This document shows, piece by piece, positions 1 through 6,406 of a stretch of DNA of 8,276 bases. The position numbers and the translations under genes were made by a program. Under the pieces are notes generated by a model. It made no database searches. It was given only the letters and a program-made list of their open reading frames with translations, and was not told the DNA's origin. Numbering within the stretch: position 1 is the stretch's first letter; each line of letters starts with the position of its first letter. This DNA is from Nanohaloarchaea archaeon PL-Br10_U2g5 (lineage in GTDB: Archaea > Halobacteriota > Halobacteria > Halobacteriales > Haloferacaceae): contig LKMY01000062.1 in NCBI GenBank assembly GCA_001564205.1, positions 1 to 8,276 of the forward strand. The letters run 5' to 3'.

Positions 1-2
1 CC

Positions 3-455
3 TCAGGGATCCATCGATCGTTCGACGCGACCGGTGAGTCGGTCCGGATCGAGTCGGTAGAACTCGAACTCCACTTGGCTCGTCGGCTCGCCGAAGACGT
101 CGACTATCGGGATCTCTCGCGTCCGTTCGAGCCCGGAGAGCGCCTCAGTGGAAACGGATTCGTCCGTCGTCGACACCAATCGACCGCTCGCCACCACGCT
201 CTTCCACCGACCGCCGTGCTCTCCGTAGGTGACGAACGTGATACCGCGATCGGCGGGATCCCGCCTTTCGCTCTCGTCTCCGACGGCAAGTCGAAAATAA
301 AACACCTCCTCGACCGGGTCGTATCCGTACGAAACCGGGACCGAGTGTGGGGAGTCGTCGGCTGCGGTCGACAGAGAGAGAACCCCCGTTCCCGACCGCC
401 CGAGGAACTCGTCGCGCTCGTCGGCGTCCATTCGAACCGCATCCGGACTAGTCAT
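3..455 (-). CDS. Pyridoxamine 5'-phosphate oxidase-like (FMN split-barrel) family protein
   Basis: The 150-residue product has the layout of the small haloarchaeal PPOX-like split-barrel proteins, which usually bind FMN or a related flavin. Visible landmarks are GTGVLSLST (22-30) forming the first barrel strand, HSVPVSYGYD (37-46), a VFYFRL strand (51-56), ITFVTYG (72-78) and WKSVVASGRL (84-93), a typical second half-barrel strand. The start at 455 is chosen because family similarity begins there, longer in-frame extensions are Arg/Ser-rich shadow sequence, and a TATA-like element lies about 25 bases upstream. Met9 is a possible alternative start. The TGA stop lies just inside the window edge. 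No signal peptide or membrane segment is visible, so it should be cytoplasmic. It is separated from thiR by 82 bases and probably has its own promoter. The substrate cannot be told from sequence; true PNP/PMP oxidase activity is not implied, since many family members act on other substrates or only bind cofactor. Confidence 0.85.
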   Translation of the reverse strand: MTSPDAVRMDADERDEFLGRSGTGVLSLSTAADDSPHSVPVSYGYDPVEEVFYFRLAVGDESERRDPADRGITFVTYGEHGGRWKSVVASGRLVSTTDESVSTEALSGLERTREIPIVDVFGEPTSQVEFEFYRLDPDRLTGRVERSMDP

Positions 456-476
456 ACGCAACCTTGGACGGGGACG

Positions 477-482
477 ATAATG
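477..482 (-). promoter_or_regulatory. TATA-like element of the PPOX-like gene
   Basis: On the minus strand this reads CATTAT, centred about 25 bases upstream of the start at 455 in otherwise GC-rich DNA. The spacing fits a leaderless haloarchaeal transcript. No strong BRE is evident, so this is an inference from position and composition. Confidence 0.35.
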
Positions 483-537
483 AAGCCCGGTCACGGACCG
501 CGCACGAAATTGAACGTGACGATCTGTCGCGGCTCGC

Positions 538-1437
538 TCACACGATCTCTTTGACGACCGCGGCCGCTTCCGACGCGGTCGGCGCGAGCACGTAGACGAT
601 CGGCTCGATGCCGACCGCGCCGGTCTGATAGAGAACGAGCGTATCGCCCGGCCCAGCACCTGAAACCGCGTCGGCGACCGCCTCGCGGACCGATTCGTCA
701 GGATCGAATTCGACGGTCGGGTACGACTCGCCGAGCGTCGCGACGGTCTCGGAGTCGTAGCTGACGTTTACCACCCCACGAGCCGTCACGCCCGCCTCGC
801 GCGCGGCGAGCAGAACCGTAGCGACGTGCTCGCTCACACCGAACTCGGGTTCTCCGGGCACCATCGCCTGTCCTTTCACGTCGACGAGCCTTCCGGGGAC
901 CGCCGCCACGTCGTCGATAGTCGTGGCGTCGGCGAGACACTCAGCGACGTTGGCGCCGACGTTCGGGATGAGCGCGGCGAAGCCGGAGGCGTTCGTCAGC
1001 GTTCGGAGTCCCCTGCGAACCGAGCCGAGAACTCGTTCGCGCTCGCGGAGCCCGCTGTTCGGGTCGTGAACCGAGAACTCCACGTCGGTGTCCGACAGCG
1101 CCGGCATCGCCTCCTCATGGAGATCGGCGAGCAGATCGCCCTCCTCTAGCTGACGGATCAGCACTTCGATCTCGATGAGCGCCGCGACCGGGCTCATATC
1201 GCCGGCTGCGAGCCCCTCGCTGATCCGGTCGACCAGGTCCTGCACGCGCTCGTCGGCGACGATCCGCTCGTGTCGCGCGACGTCGCCGTGCGCGTATTTC
1301 GACACTGCCGACTGCGAGATCCCGAGCGCGTCGGCGACCTCTCGCTGTGTGAACCCCCGCTTGCGGAGGTCCTCCGCCAACATCGCGCGGACGGTCGGGA
1401 GGAACTCGTCGACGACGATCTCTTCGATGAACCGCAT
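538..1437 (-). CDS. thiR: ThiR: HTH regulator with ThiN-like thiamine-phosphate-binding domain
   Basis: The 299-residue protein has an N-terminal helix-turn-helix (about 26-50, RGFTQREVADALGISQSAVS) and a C-terminal ThiN-type domain (about 130-299). The ThiN part shows LIPNVGANVAE (156-166), VAAVPGRLVDVKGQA (178-191), GEPEFGVSEHVA (195-206) and TGAVGIEPIVYVLA (272-285). This is the ThiR architecture, described as the archaeal repressor of thiamine synthesis and transport genes that binds DNA when thiamine phosphates are present. It lacks the N-terminal ThiD kinase found in ThiDN enzymes. R183 and H204 match, in motif and 21-residue spacing, the Arg and His reported as important for ThiN catalysis, so the effector pocket looks intact. 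The start at 1437 is fixed by the domain start and by the one-base TAATG overlap with the dcd stop; a weak GGGGGA Shine-Dalgarno-like run ends about 10 bases before it. Translation is probably coupled to dcd. Targets cannot be read from this window. Confidence 0.88.
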   Translation of the reverse strand: MRFIEEIVVDEFLPTVRAMLAEDLRKRGFTQREVADALGISQSAVSKYAHGDVARHERIVADERVQDLVDRISEGLAAGDMSPVAALIEIEVLIRQLEEGDLLADLHEEAMPALSDTDVEFSVHDPNSGLRERERVLGSVRRGLRTLTNASGFAALIPNVGANVAECLADATTIDDVAAVPGRLVDVKGQAMVPGEPEFGVSEHVATVLLAAREAGVTARGVVNVSYDSETVATLGESYPTVEFDPDESVREAVADAVSGAGPGDTLVLYQTGAVGIEPIVYVLAPTASEAAAVVKEIV

Positions 1438-2027
1438 TACGCTGAGTCCCCCGAGAACTCCGGATCGGAGCCGATCCGCGAGGCCTGCGGTCCGTCCTGG
1501 TCTTGGTACTTCGAGCCGCGCTCGGATCCGTACGGCCTGTCCGCTGGCGTCTTCAGCTCCGTGAACGTGAGCTGTGAGACGCGCATGCCCGGCGAGAGCG
1601 CGACCGGCGCGGTGCCGAGGTTCGACAGCTCGAGCGTGATCTGCCCGTGGTACCCGGGATCGCACAAACCGGCAGTGGCATGCACCACGATTGCCAGCCG
1701 ACCGAGCGACGATCGCCCCTCGACGTGCGCGACGAGGTCGTCGGGGATCTCGACGCGCTCGGTCGTCGTTCCGAGGACGAAGTCGCCGGGGTGGAGAATG
1801 AACTCGTCGCCCTCGGCGACGGTCGTCTCCGTGACGTACTCACCGACCTCGTCGGCCTCGGTCGGGTGGATACACGGGATGTTGGTGCGCTGGAACTCCA
1901 AGAAGCGTTCGCCCAGGCGCAAGTCGACGCTCGCGGGCTGGACCTGCTGGTCGACGTCGGCCAGCGGCTCGATAACGAGATCCCCGTCCGCGAGACGGTC
2001 GAGGATGTCGGCGTCCGACAGGATCAT
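1437..2027 (-). CDS. dcd: dCTP deaminase (possibly bifunctional dCTP deaminase/dUTPase)
   Basis: The 196-residue protein is full length for archaeal dCTP deaminase, which converts dCTP to dUTP (or, in bifunctional forms, directly to dUMP) for dTMP synthesis in the cytoplasm. It begins [28 protein letters not shown] (29-39) is the conserved trimer-core motif. The catalytic segment [12 protein letters not shown] (101-112) supplies S106 and R110, and E133 in ITLELSN is the general acid/base, each offset by five from E. coli S111, R115 and E138. [13 protein letters not shown] (116-128) and the C-terminal [14 protein letters not shown] (171-184), which closes over nucleotide in this fold, are present. 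The TAG triplet after the His is like bifunctional M. jannaschii and mycobacterial enzymes as I recall them, whereas E. coli has TAH; substrate range is therefore open. The start at 2027 is chosen over an upstream Met because it matches the family N-terminus and sits 29 bases below a TATA box. It is the first gene of a dcd-thiR unit. Confidence 0.95.
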   Translation of the reverse strand: MILSDADILDRLADGDLVIEPLADVDQQVQPASVDLRLGERFLEFQRTNIPCIHPTEADEVGEYVTETTVAEGDEFILHPGDFVLGTTTERVEIPDDLVAHVEGRSSLGRLAIVVHATAGLCDPGYHGQITLELSNLGTAPVALSPGMRVSQLTFTELKTPADRPYGSERGSKYQDQDGPQASRIGSDPEFSGDSA

Positions 2028-2046
2028 ACCGAAACGACGGACTCCG

Positions 2047-2076
2047 GCCGGCTTAAAAACTCTCAAATCGCCGGCT
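2047..2076. repeat. GCCGGCT direct repeat flanking the dcd TATA box (candidate operator)
   Basis: GCCGGCT occurs at 2047-2053 and again at 2070-2076, a 23-base period, with the dcd TATA element between the copies. Each copy contains the self-complementary hexamer GCCGGC. The placement over the basal promoter is where an archaeal repressor would act. GC-rich hexamers are frequent in this genome, so the pair may be coincidence. Confidence 0.25.
2053..2059 (-). promoter_or_regulatory. TATA box of the dcd-thiR unit
   Basis: On the minus strand this is TTTTTAA in a GC-rich background, centred 29 bases upstream of the dcd ATG. This is the position expected for a leaderless or near-leaderless haloarchaeal transcript. 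It is flanked by two copies of GCCGGCT, described as a separate feature. Confidence 0.55.
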
Positions 2077-2120
2077 GCTCACGGTGGTGGCGGACCGTCC
2101 CCGCACCACGTTCGGATCAA

Positions 2121-2127
2121 CATATTC
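2121..2127 (+). promoter_or_regulatory. Candidate TATA element of the halocyanin gene
   Basis: CATATTC lies about 31 bases upstream of the ATG at 2155 within a locally AT-richer stretch. This would place transcription initiation a few bases before the start codon. The match to a haloarchaeal TATA box is moderate. Confidence 0.35.
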
Positions 2128-2154
2128 ACTACCACCCATCACAAACCACGCCGT

Positions 2155-2784
2155 ATGAGTACGGACGACGTCTCTCGGCGCACGTTCATGCGGACCGCTG
2201 GCGGGGCGGCCGCGGCCGCCGGAGCGGCGACGGCGACTGCGGGGACGGCAGCCGCACAGGAAGAAGAGCCGGACTGGCCGAGCGAGGCCGGCGGTGGGAA
2301 CCTCGGCACGTACGAGGACGCCCGCGGCGAGGACGAAGTGACCGTCACGGTCGGGGCCGACGACGACGGGCTCGCGTTCGACGCCACGCTGTTGTGGGTC
2401 GATCCGGAGACGACGGTCACGTGGGAGTGGACCGGTGCCGGCGGCGCACACAACGTCGTCACCGTTGAGGGTGAAGCAGACCTCGACAGTGGCGACCCCG
2501 TCGACGACGAGGGCCACACGTACGAGTACGAGGTGACCGAGGAGGACGCCGGAATTACGTCCTACGTCTGTGCGCCACACGAGGGCGTCAACATGTTCGG
2601 CGGCATCGCCGTCGGCGACGACGTTCCCACCGTCGACGCCGGTGGCGGTGGGGCGGGGGGTGGCGTGTTCGTTCCACAGGGCGCTCGCGCGCTGGGAATC
2701 GCGACGTTCATCGCGATGGTGAGCACGCTCGGACTCGCGTTCGTCTTCATGAAATACGGCGGCACGATCACCCGGGAAGAGTAA
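2155..2784 (+). CDS. Halocyanin-type blue copper protein, Tat-exported, C-terminal membrane anchor
   Basis: The 209-residue protein is a halocyanin/plastocyanin-like type 1 copper electron carrier expected on the outer face of the membrane. The N-terminus has a twin-arginine motif, SRRTFM (R8-R9), followed by an Ala-rich hydrophobic stretch and a likely cleavage site near residues 34-35 (AAA-Q). The cupredoxin domain (about 60-155) supplies ligands H99 (GGAHNVV), C139 and H142 (YVCAPHEG) and M147 (VNMFGG), the complete type 1 copper set. A Gly-rich linker (163-170) leads to one transmembrane helix (about 178-199) and a short tail KYGGTITREE. The only cysteine is the copper ligand, so there is no lipobox and the C-terminal helix is the probable anchor. 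A longer in-frame reading upstream is rejected because it is non-conserved and would bury the Tat signal. Its redox partner is not encoded nearby. It is separated by 21 bases from the convergent glycosyltransferase. Confidence 0.93.
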   Translation: MSTDDVSRRTFMRTAGGAAAAAGAATATAGTAAAQEEEPDWPSEAGGGNLGTYEDARGEDEVTVTVGADDDGLAFDATLLWVDPETTVTWEWTGAGGAHNVVTVEGEADLDSGDPVDDEGHTYEYEVTEEDAGITSYVCAPHEGVNMFGGIAVGDDVPTVDAGGGGAGGGVFVPQGARALGIATFIAMVSTLGLAFVFMKYGGTITREE

Positions 2785-2789
2785 TCTCT

Positions 2790-2814
2790 CTCCTCGGGAG
2801 CTCCTTTACTTTTC
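2790..2814 (+). terminator. Possible terminator after the halocyanin gene
   Basis: A short CTCC/GGAG inverted repeat (2790-2793 with 2797-2800) is followed by a T-rich run, TTTACTTTT (2805-2813), just beyond the halocyanin stop. Archaeal termination favours such U-rich tracts. The stem is weak, and the T-rich part overlaps the end of the convergent gene. Confidence 0.3.
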
Positions 2815-3852
2815 TAAGAGGTCGCGATACGCGTCGACGTATCGATCCAACACCGCCTCGTGGTCGTAGCTCGCGAAGTCGCGGTCGAGCGAGCGGCGTT
2901 CGAGGTCGTCGACGGCGACGAACTCGTCGGCGAGCTCTGCCGGGCTCGTGACGAGCCGCCCGCGTTTGCGCCCCTCCACGAGCTCGTGTGCGCTGGAGTC
3001 AGCCTGATACTCGACGAGCGCGACACAGCCGCACGCGAGCGCCCACAGCAGCTCCGTCGCGAACGTCTCCCAGGTCGCCGTGGCGACGACGACGTGTGTT
3101 CCCTTACATAGCGCCACGCGTTCGCGGAGCGGCAGGGCGCCGAGGAACTTGACTCGGTCGTCGATCCGGAGATCGCTCGCCATCGACTCGATCCGAGCGC
3201 GCTCCGGCCCGTCGCCGACGACGGCGGCGGTCCAGTCGCGTCTGCGGAGCTCCGCGAGTCCGAGCAAAAACGTCTCGGCGTTGGCGTGGCGGTCCAGCCG
3301 TCGGGAGTAGACGGCGTCGAACCGGTCGTCGATATCGGCGTCGGCGACGAGATCGAAATCGATGCTCTCGGGGAGCACTCGCACGTCGGCTCCCGCGGCG
3401 CCGTACTCGCGGACCTGCGTCTTCGTCGTTCGAGAGGGCGTCGTGACTGCGTCCGCGCTTCGTGCGAGGAGGCGGTAGCGGCGCCGAGAATCCGCGGGAT
3501 GGTCAGACCACCAGTCGACGACGACGGGCGTCCGCGACAGCGTCCCGGCCACCGTCGCGCCGAGTCCGGGTGTCGGCGGGGTGTTGACCGCGTGAACCAC
3601 GTCCGGAGCGACCCGGCGGAGCGCAAGCGGGAGCCGGGCCGCGAACGCCGACGGCGACGGCTCCACGGTCACCGAGCGGTACGTGATCTTGTCCTCCTCG
3701 AAGGTGTCGTGGTCGCCACCCCACCAGCGGGCACAGAGCCACGTCACGTCGTGGCCGCGGTCGGCGAGCCCGCGGGCGACTCGTCGCGTCCGGGTCCGAG
3801 CCGGCGTCTCGCCATGGCCGGGAACGAAGAGCGAAACGAACGCGACGCGCAT
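2806..3852 (-). CDS. GT-B glycosyltransferase, GT4-like
   Basis: The 348-residue protein has the two-domain GT-B layout of family 4 glycosyltransferases, which transfer sugar from an activated donor to glycans or lipids. The N-terminal acceptor domain starts MRVAFVSLFVPGHG and contains RRVARGLADRGHDVTWLC (23-40), the usual helix and second strand, then DVVHAVNTPP (84-93). The C-terminal donor domain shows VVGDGPERARIES (211-223), VKFLGALP (234-241) and ETFATELLWALACG (262-275). The EX7E motif is degenerate: E262 is present, but the second Glu position is W270. There is no signal peptide or transmembrane helix, so it probably acts at the inner membrane face or in the cytosol. The start at 3852 is chosen because the GT-B first strand begins there and a TATA box lies 27-28 bases upstream. 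It stands alone, divergent from the S9 peptidase gene, with no surface-glycan cluster in view; donor and acceptor cannot be assigned. Confidence 0.88.
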   Translation of the reverse strand: MRVAFVSLFVPGHGETPARTRTRRVARGLADRGHDVTWLCARWWGGDHDTFEEDKITYRSVTVEPSPSAFAARLPLALRRVAPDVVHAVNTPPTPGLGATVAGTLSRTPVVVDWWSDHPADSRRRYRLLARSADAVTTPSRTTKTQVREYGAAGADVRVLPESIDFDLVADADIDDRFDAVYSRRLDRHANAETFLLGLAELRRRDWTAAVVGDGPERARIESMASDLRIDDRVKFLGALPLRERVALCKGTHVVVATATWETFATELLWALACGCVALVEYQADSSAHELVEGRKRGRLVTSPAELADEFVAVDDLERRSLDRDFASYDHEAVLDRYVDAYRDLLEK

Positions 3853-3875
3853 ACGCCGACCGGACGATTGGGGCG

Positions 3876-3883
3876 AATAAAAA
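3876..3883 (-). promoter_or_regulatory. TATA box of the glycosyltransferase gene
   Basis: On the minus strand this reads TTTTTATT, centred about 27-28 bases upstream of the start at 3852, and is the most AT-rich element in the 164-base divergent region (3853-4016). The spacing predicts a leaderless transcript. On the other side of that region only a weak TATA-like GAAATGGTTT (3982-3991) precedes the peptidase gene. Confidence 0.5.
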
Positions 3884-4016
3884 GACACGGCATCGTGGCG
3901 GGGACGCGGACGCTCCGGGCAGTGAGCCGAGCGGACCACGTCCCGAGGGCGGCGAGACCCGCCCGAACGGCTCCGGCACCCGAAATGGTTTCACACTACG
4001 GACGGAATCGGACCTC

Positions 4017-5870
4017 ATGCACCGATACGATATCGAACGCTATCTCAACGTTCGCAGCGCCGGCGGGGCGGACCTGGGACCCGACGGACGGCTCTCCTTC
4101 CTGCTGAACACGACCGGCACCGGGCAGGTGTGGTCCCTCCGCGAGCCGCAGGGATGGCCCGAACAACACACGTTCTTCGAGGAGTCCGTCTCTTTCGTCG
4201 ACTCCTCCCCCGAGCGCGCGGAGGCCGTCTTCGGCATGGACGACGGCGGTAACGAGCGCGCACAGCTGTACCTGCTCAACTACGAGTCCGGCGCGATCAC
4301 GTCGCTGACGGCAATGCCCGACGCGAAACATCGCTGGGGTGGCTGGGACAGCGAGGGTGACCGCTTCGCGTTCGCCTCCAACCGCCGCGACGAGGCCGTT
4401 TTCGACGTGTACGTGCAGGGACGCACCGAGAGGGCCGAGGACGCGACGCTCGTCCACGAGGGTGACGGCTGGCTCTCCGTCGCCGGCTGGTCGCCGAGCG
4501 ACGACCGGCTGATCGTCCACGAGGCGCAGTCGTCGTTCGACCACGACGTGTACACGCTCAATCTCGCGAGCGGCGACCTGATCCACCACACGCCACACGA
4601 GGGCGATACCCGGTACGGCAGCCCGGAGTGGGGACCGGACGGCGAGTCGATCTACCTCGTCACCGACCGCGACAGCGACACGCTTCGACTGGAGCGGCTC
4701 GACCTCGCGACCGACGATTTCACCGTCATCGCCTCCGGAGAAGACGATCCCAGCGAAGACGACGCGCCCGAAACGCCCGGCGGCGGCGACGGCTGGAACG
4801 TCGACGGCGTCGCGATCCACGAGGAGTCTCGCCGGCTCGTCTACTCGCGAAACGTCGACGGGTACACCCGGCTGACGGTCGGCGAGCTCGTCGGGCCGGA
4901 CCGGATCGATCCCCTTCCCGAGCCCGAACTCCCCACTGGCGTCGCCGGTGGGGTGAGCTTCGGGCCAGACGGGGACCAGTTTGCGATCACCGCGACGGGA
5001 AGCGCTCACAACGCGAACGTCTACGTCGTCGATGCGACGACGGGCGAGACGGAGCGCTGGACCACCGCGTCGACCGCCGGAATCCCGCCGGAGACGTTCG
5101 TCGAGCCCGAGCTCGTCCACTACCCGACGTTCGACGGTCGACAGATCCCCGCGTTCTTCTCCGTGCCGGAGACGGAGACGCCCGACGGCGGCTATCCGGT
5201 CGTCGTCGACATCCACGGCGGCCCTGAGTCACAGCGCCGGCCCTCTTTCGCGTCCGTGAAGCAGTACCTCTTGAACAACGGGTACGCCGTCTTCGAGCCG
5301 AACGTCCGCGGCTCGTCGGGGTACGGAAAGGCGTACTCCGGGCTCGACGACGTCGAAAAGCGGATGGACTCGGTGGAAGACGTCCGGTCGGGCGTCGAGT
5401 GGCTCCACGACCATCCCGAAGTCGACCCCGACCGCGTGGTCGCCATGGGCGGCTCCTACGGCGGGTTCATGGTACTCGCGTCGCTGACGGAGCACCCCGA
5501 GCTGTGGGCCGCCGGCGTCGACATCGTCGGCATCGCGAACTTCGTCACGTTCTTAGAGAACACCGGCGACTGGCGCCGCGAGCTTCGCGAGGCAGAGTAC
5601 GGCTCGCTCGAAGACGACCGCGAGTTCCTCGAATCGATCTCACCGATCAACAACATCGATCGGATCGACTCGCCGCTGTTCGTGCTCCACGGCGCGAACG
5701 ACCCGCGGGTGCCTGTCGGTGAGGCCGAACAGATCGTCGAGGAGGTGCGCAAACAGGACGTCCCCGTCCGCAAGCTGATCTTCGACGACGAGGGCCACGG
5801 CTTCGCGAAGCTGGAGAACCGCATCGAGGCGTACCGCGGGATCGTCGACTTTCTCGCGGAGTACGTCTGA
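4017..5870 (+). CDS. S9 family serine peptidase (prolyl oligopeptidase / acylaminoacyl-peptidase type)
   Basis: The 617-residue protein has an N-terminal beta-propeller (about 1-375) and a C-terminal alpha/beta-hydrolase domain (about 376-617), the S9 arrangement in which the propeller restricts access to short peptides. Propeller blades are marked by repeated W/F-x-P/S-D-G/D-x motifs such as LGPDGRLSFL, WSPSDDRLIV, WGPDGESIYL and FGPDGDQFAI. The hydrolase domain has HGGPE (400-404, oxyanion region), NVRGSSGYG, GGSYGG with nucleophile S480, GANDPRVP with D562 and DEGHGF with H594, a complete triad. An acidic Gly-rich insertion (about 240-262) interrupts the propeller and is likely a surface loop. 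No signal peptide or membrane helix is present, so it should be cytoplasmic. The start at 4017 matches the family N-terminus. Likely roles are peptide turnover or removal of N-acylated residues; exact specificity (acylaminoacyl, dipeptidyl or oligopeptidase) cannot be read from sequence. Confidence 0.93.
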   Translation: MHRYDIERYLNVRSAGGADLGPDGRLSFLLNTTGTGQVWSLREPQGWPEQHTFFEESVSFVDSSPERAEAVFGMDDGGNERAQLYLLNYESGAITSLTAMPDAKHRWGGWDSEGDRFAFASNRRDEAVFDVYVQGRTERAEDATLVHEGDGWLSVAGWSPSDDRLIVHEAQSSFDHDVYTLNLASGDLIHHTPHEGDTRYGSPEWGPDGESIYLVTDRDSDTLRLERLDLATDDFTVIASGEDDPSEDDAPETPGGGDGWNVDGVAIHEESRRLVYSRNVDGYTRLTVGELVGPDRIDPLPEPELPTGVAGGVSFGPDGDQFAITATGSAHNANVYVVDATTGETERWTTASTAGIPPETFVEPELVHYPTFDGRQIPAFFSVPETETPDGGYPVVVDIHGGPESQRRPSFASVKQYLLNNGYAVFEPNVRGSSGYGKAYSGLDDVEKRMDSVEDVRSGVEWLHDHPEVDPDRVVAMGGSYGGFMVLASLTEHPELWAAGVDIVGIANFVTFLENTGDWRRELREAEYGSLEDDREFLESISPINNIDRIDSPLFVLHGANDPRVPVGEAEQIVEEVRKQDVPVRKLIFDDEGHGFAKLENRIEAYRGIVDFLAEYV

Positions 5871-5940
5871 TCGGGCGAGAACGAGCGTCACCCCCGCCGG
5901 AATGGGCGCGTCGTCCGGGTCTCCGAGGACACCCGCCTCG

Positions 5941-5946
5941 TTTTAT
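5941..5946 (+). promoter_or_regulatory. TATA box of the YccF-domain gene
   Basis: TTTTAT lies in a GC-rich intergenic stretch, centred 25-26 bases upstream of the ATG at 5969. The position is typical of a leaderless haloarchaeal transcript and suggests that this gene is transcribed separately from the peptidase gene. The T-run could also serve as a terminator for the peptidase transcript. Confidence 0.5.
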
Positions 5947-5968
5947 CCGTCTCTTCCGTAAGGGTCGT

Positions 5969-6385
5969 ATGAATTCGAACGAGCCGGGACTCGTCTCCGA
6001 GGACCGGTCGATCGTCGTGCGCGCCGCGTGGTTTCTCCTCGTCGGCTGGTGGGCGACCGGAGTCTGGCTGAGCGTCGCGTGGGTCTTCCTCGTCTTGATC
6101 GTCACGATCCCGATCGGGATCAAAATGATCAACATGGTACCGATGGTGTTGTCGCTGAAACCTCCAACACGAACGTATGTGAGTCGTTCTGGTGGGGGGA
6201 CGGTTCGGTCGAGAGACCAGCGAAGCCTCCCGATTCGAGCGGTCTGGTTCGTCCTCGTCGGCTGGTGGGCGAGCGCGATCTGGATGGCTATCGCGTACGC
6301 CTTGACGCTCTCTATCGTCGGAATCCCCGTCGCGATCTGGATGTACGGGAAGCTTCCGGCGATCGTGTCGCTGTATCGGTACTGA
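5969..6385 (+). CDS. YccF-domain (DUF307-like) small membrane protein with two repeats
   Basis: The 138-residue protein contains two in-register copies of the YccF membrane domain, residues 18-63 and 90-135, each 46 long and 72 apart. Shared signatures are R-A-x-WF-x-LVGWWA (18-29 and 90-101), a central hydrophobic stretch, an I-x-x-I/G-IP motif (TIPIG and VGIPV) and a final LP/VP-x-x-VSL. Each copy supplies a hydrophobic segment or two, giving an integral membrane protein with a polar Arg/Gly-rich linker (about 64-89). The molecular function of YccF domains is not known to me; no catalytic residues are evident. Part of the repeat is also nearly identical at DNA level (6036-6056 and 6252-6272), pointing to duplication or strong codon constraint. 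It follows the peptidase gene by 98 bases with its own TATA element, and converges with the aldo/keto reductase with only 21 bases between stops. Confidence 0.85.
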   Translation: MNSNEPGLVSEDRSIVVRAAWFLLVGWWATGVWLSVAWVFLVLIVTIPIGIKMINMVPMVLSLKPPTRTYVSRSGGGTVRSRDQRSLPIRAVWFVLVGWWASAIWMAIAYALTLSIVGIPVAIWMYGKLPAIVSLYRY

Positions 6386-6406
6386 GCCGCCGCCGTTTCA
6401 TTTCGG

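Noticed and set aside
456..659. An upstream extension of the PPOX-like protein.
   Set aside because: It overlaps the end of thiR, is Arg/Ser-rich without similarity to the family, and bypasses the TATA-like element at 477-482.
1438..1665. An upstream extension of thiR into dcd.
   Set aside because: The added sequence is an Arg/Ala-rich shadow of dcd; the HTH domain begins right after the Met at 1437, which also fits the TAATG overlap.
1270..2154. A long in-frame upstream extension of the halocyanin gene across dcd and thiR.
   Set aside because: The extension is antisense to dcd and thiR, has no family similarity, and would place the Tat signal in the middle of the protein.
3996..5216. A 406-residue open frame antisense to the S9 peptidase.
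   Set aside because: It mirrors a real high-GC gene whose triad and propeller motifs are intact on the plus strand; the antisense product shows no recognisable domain and is a codon-bias shadow.
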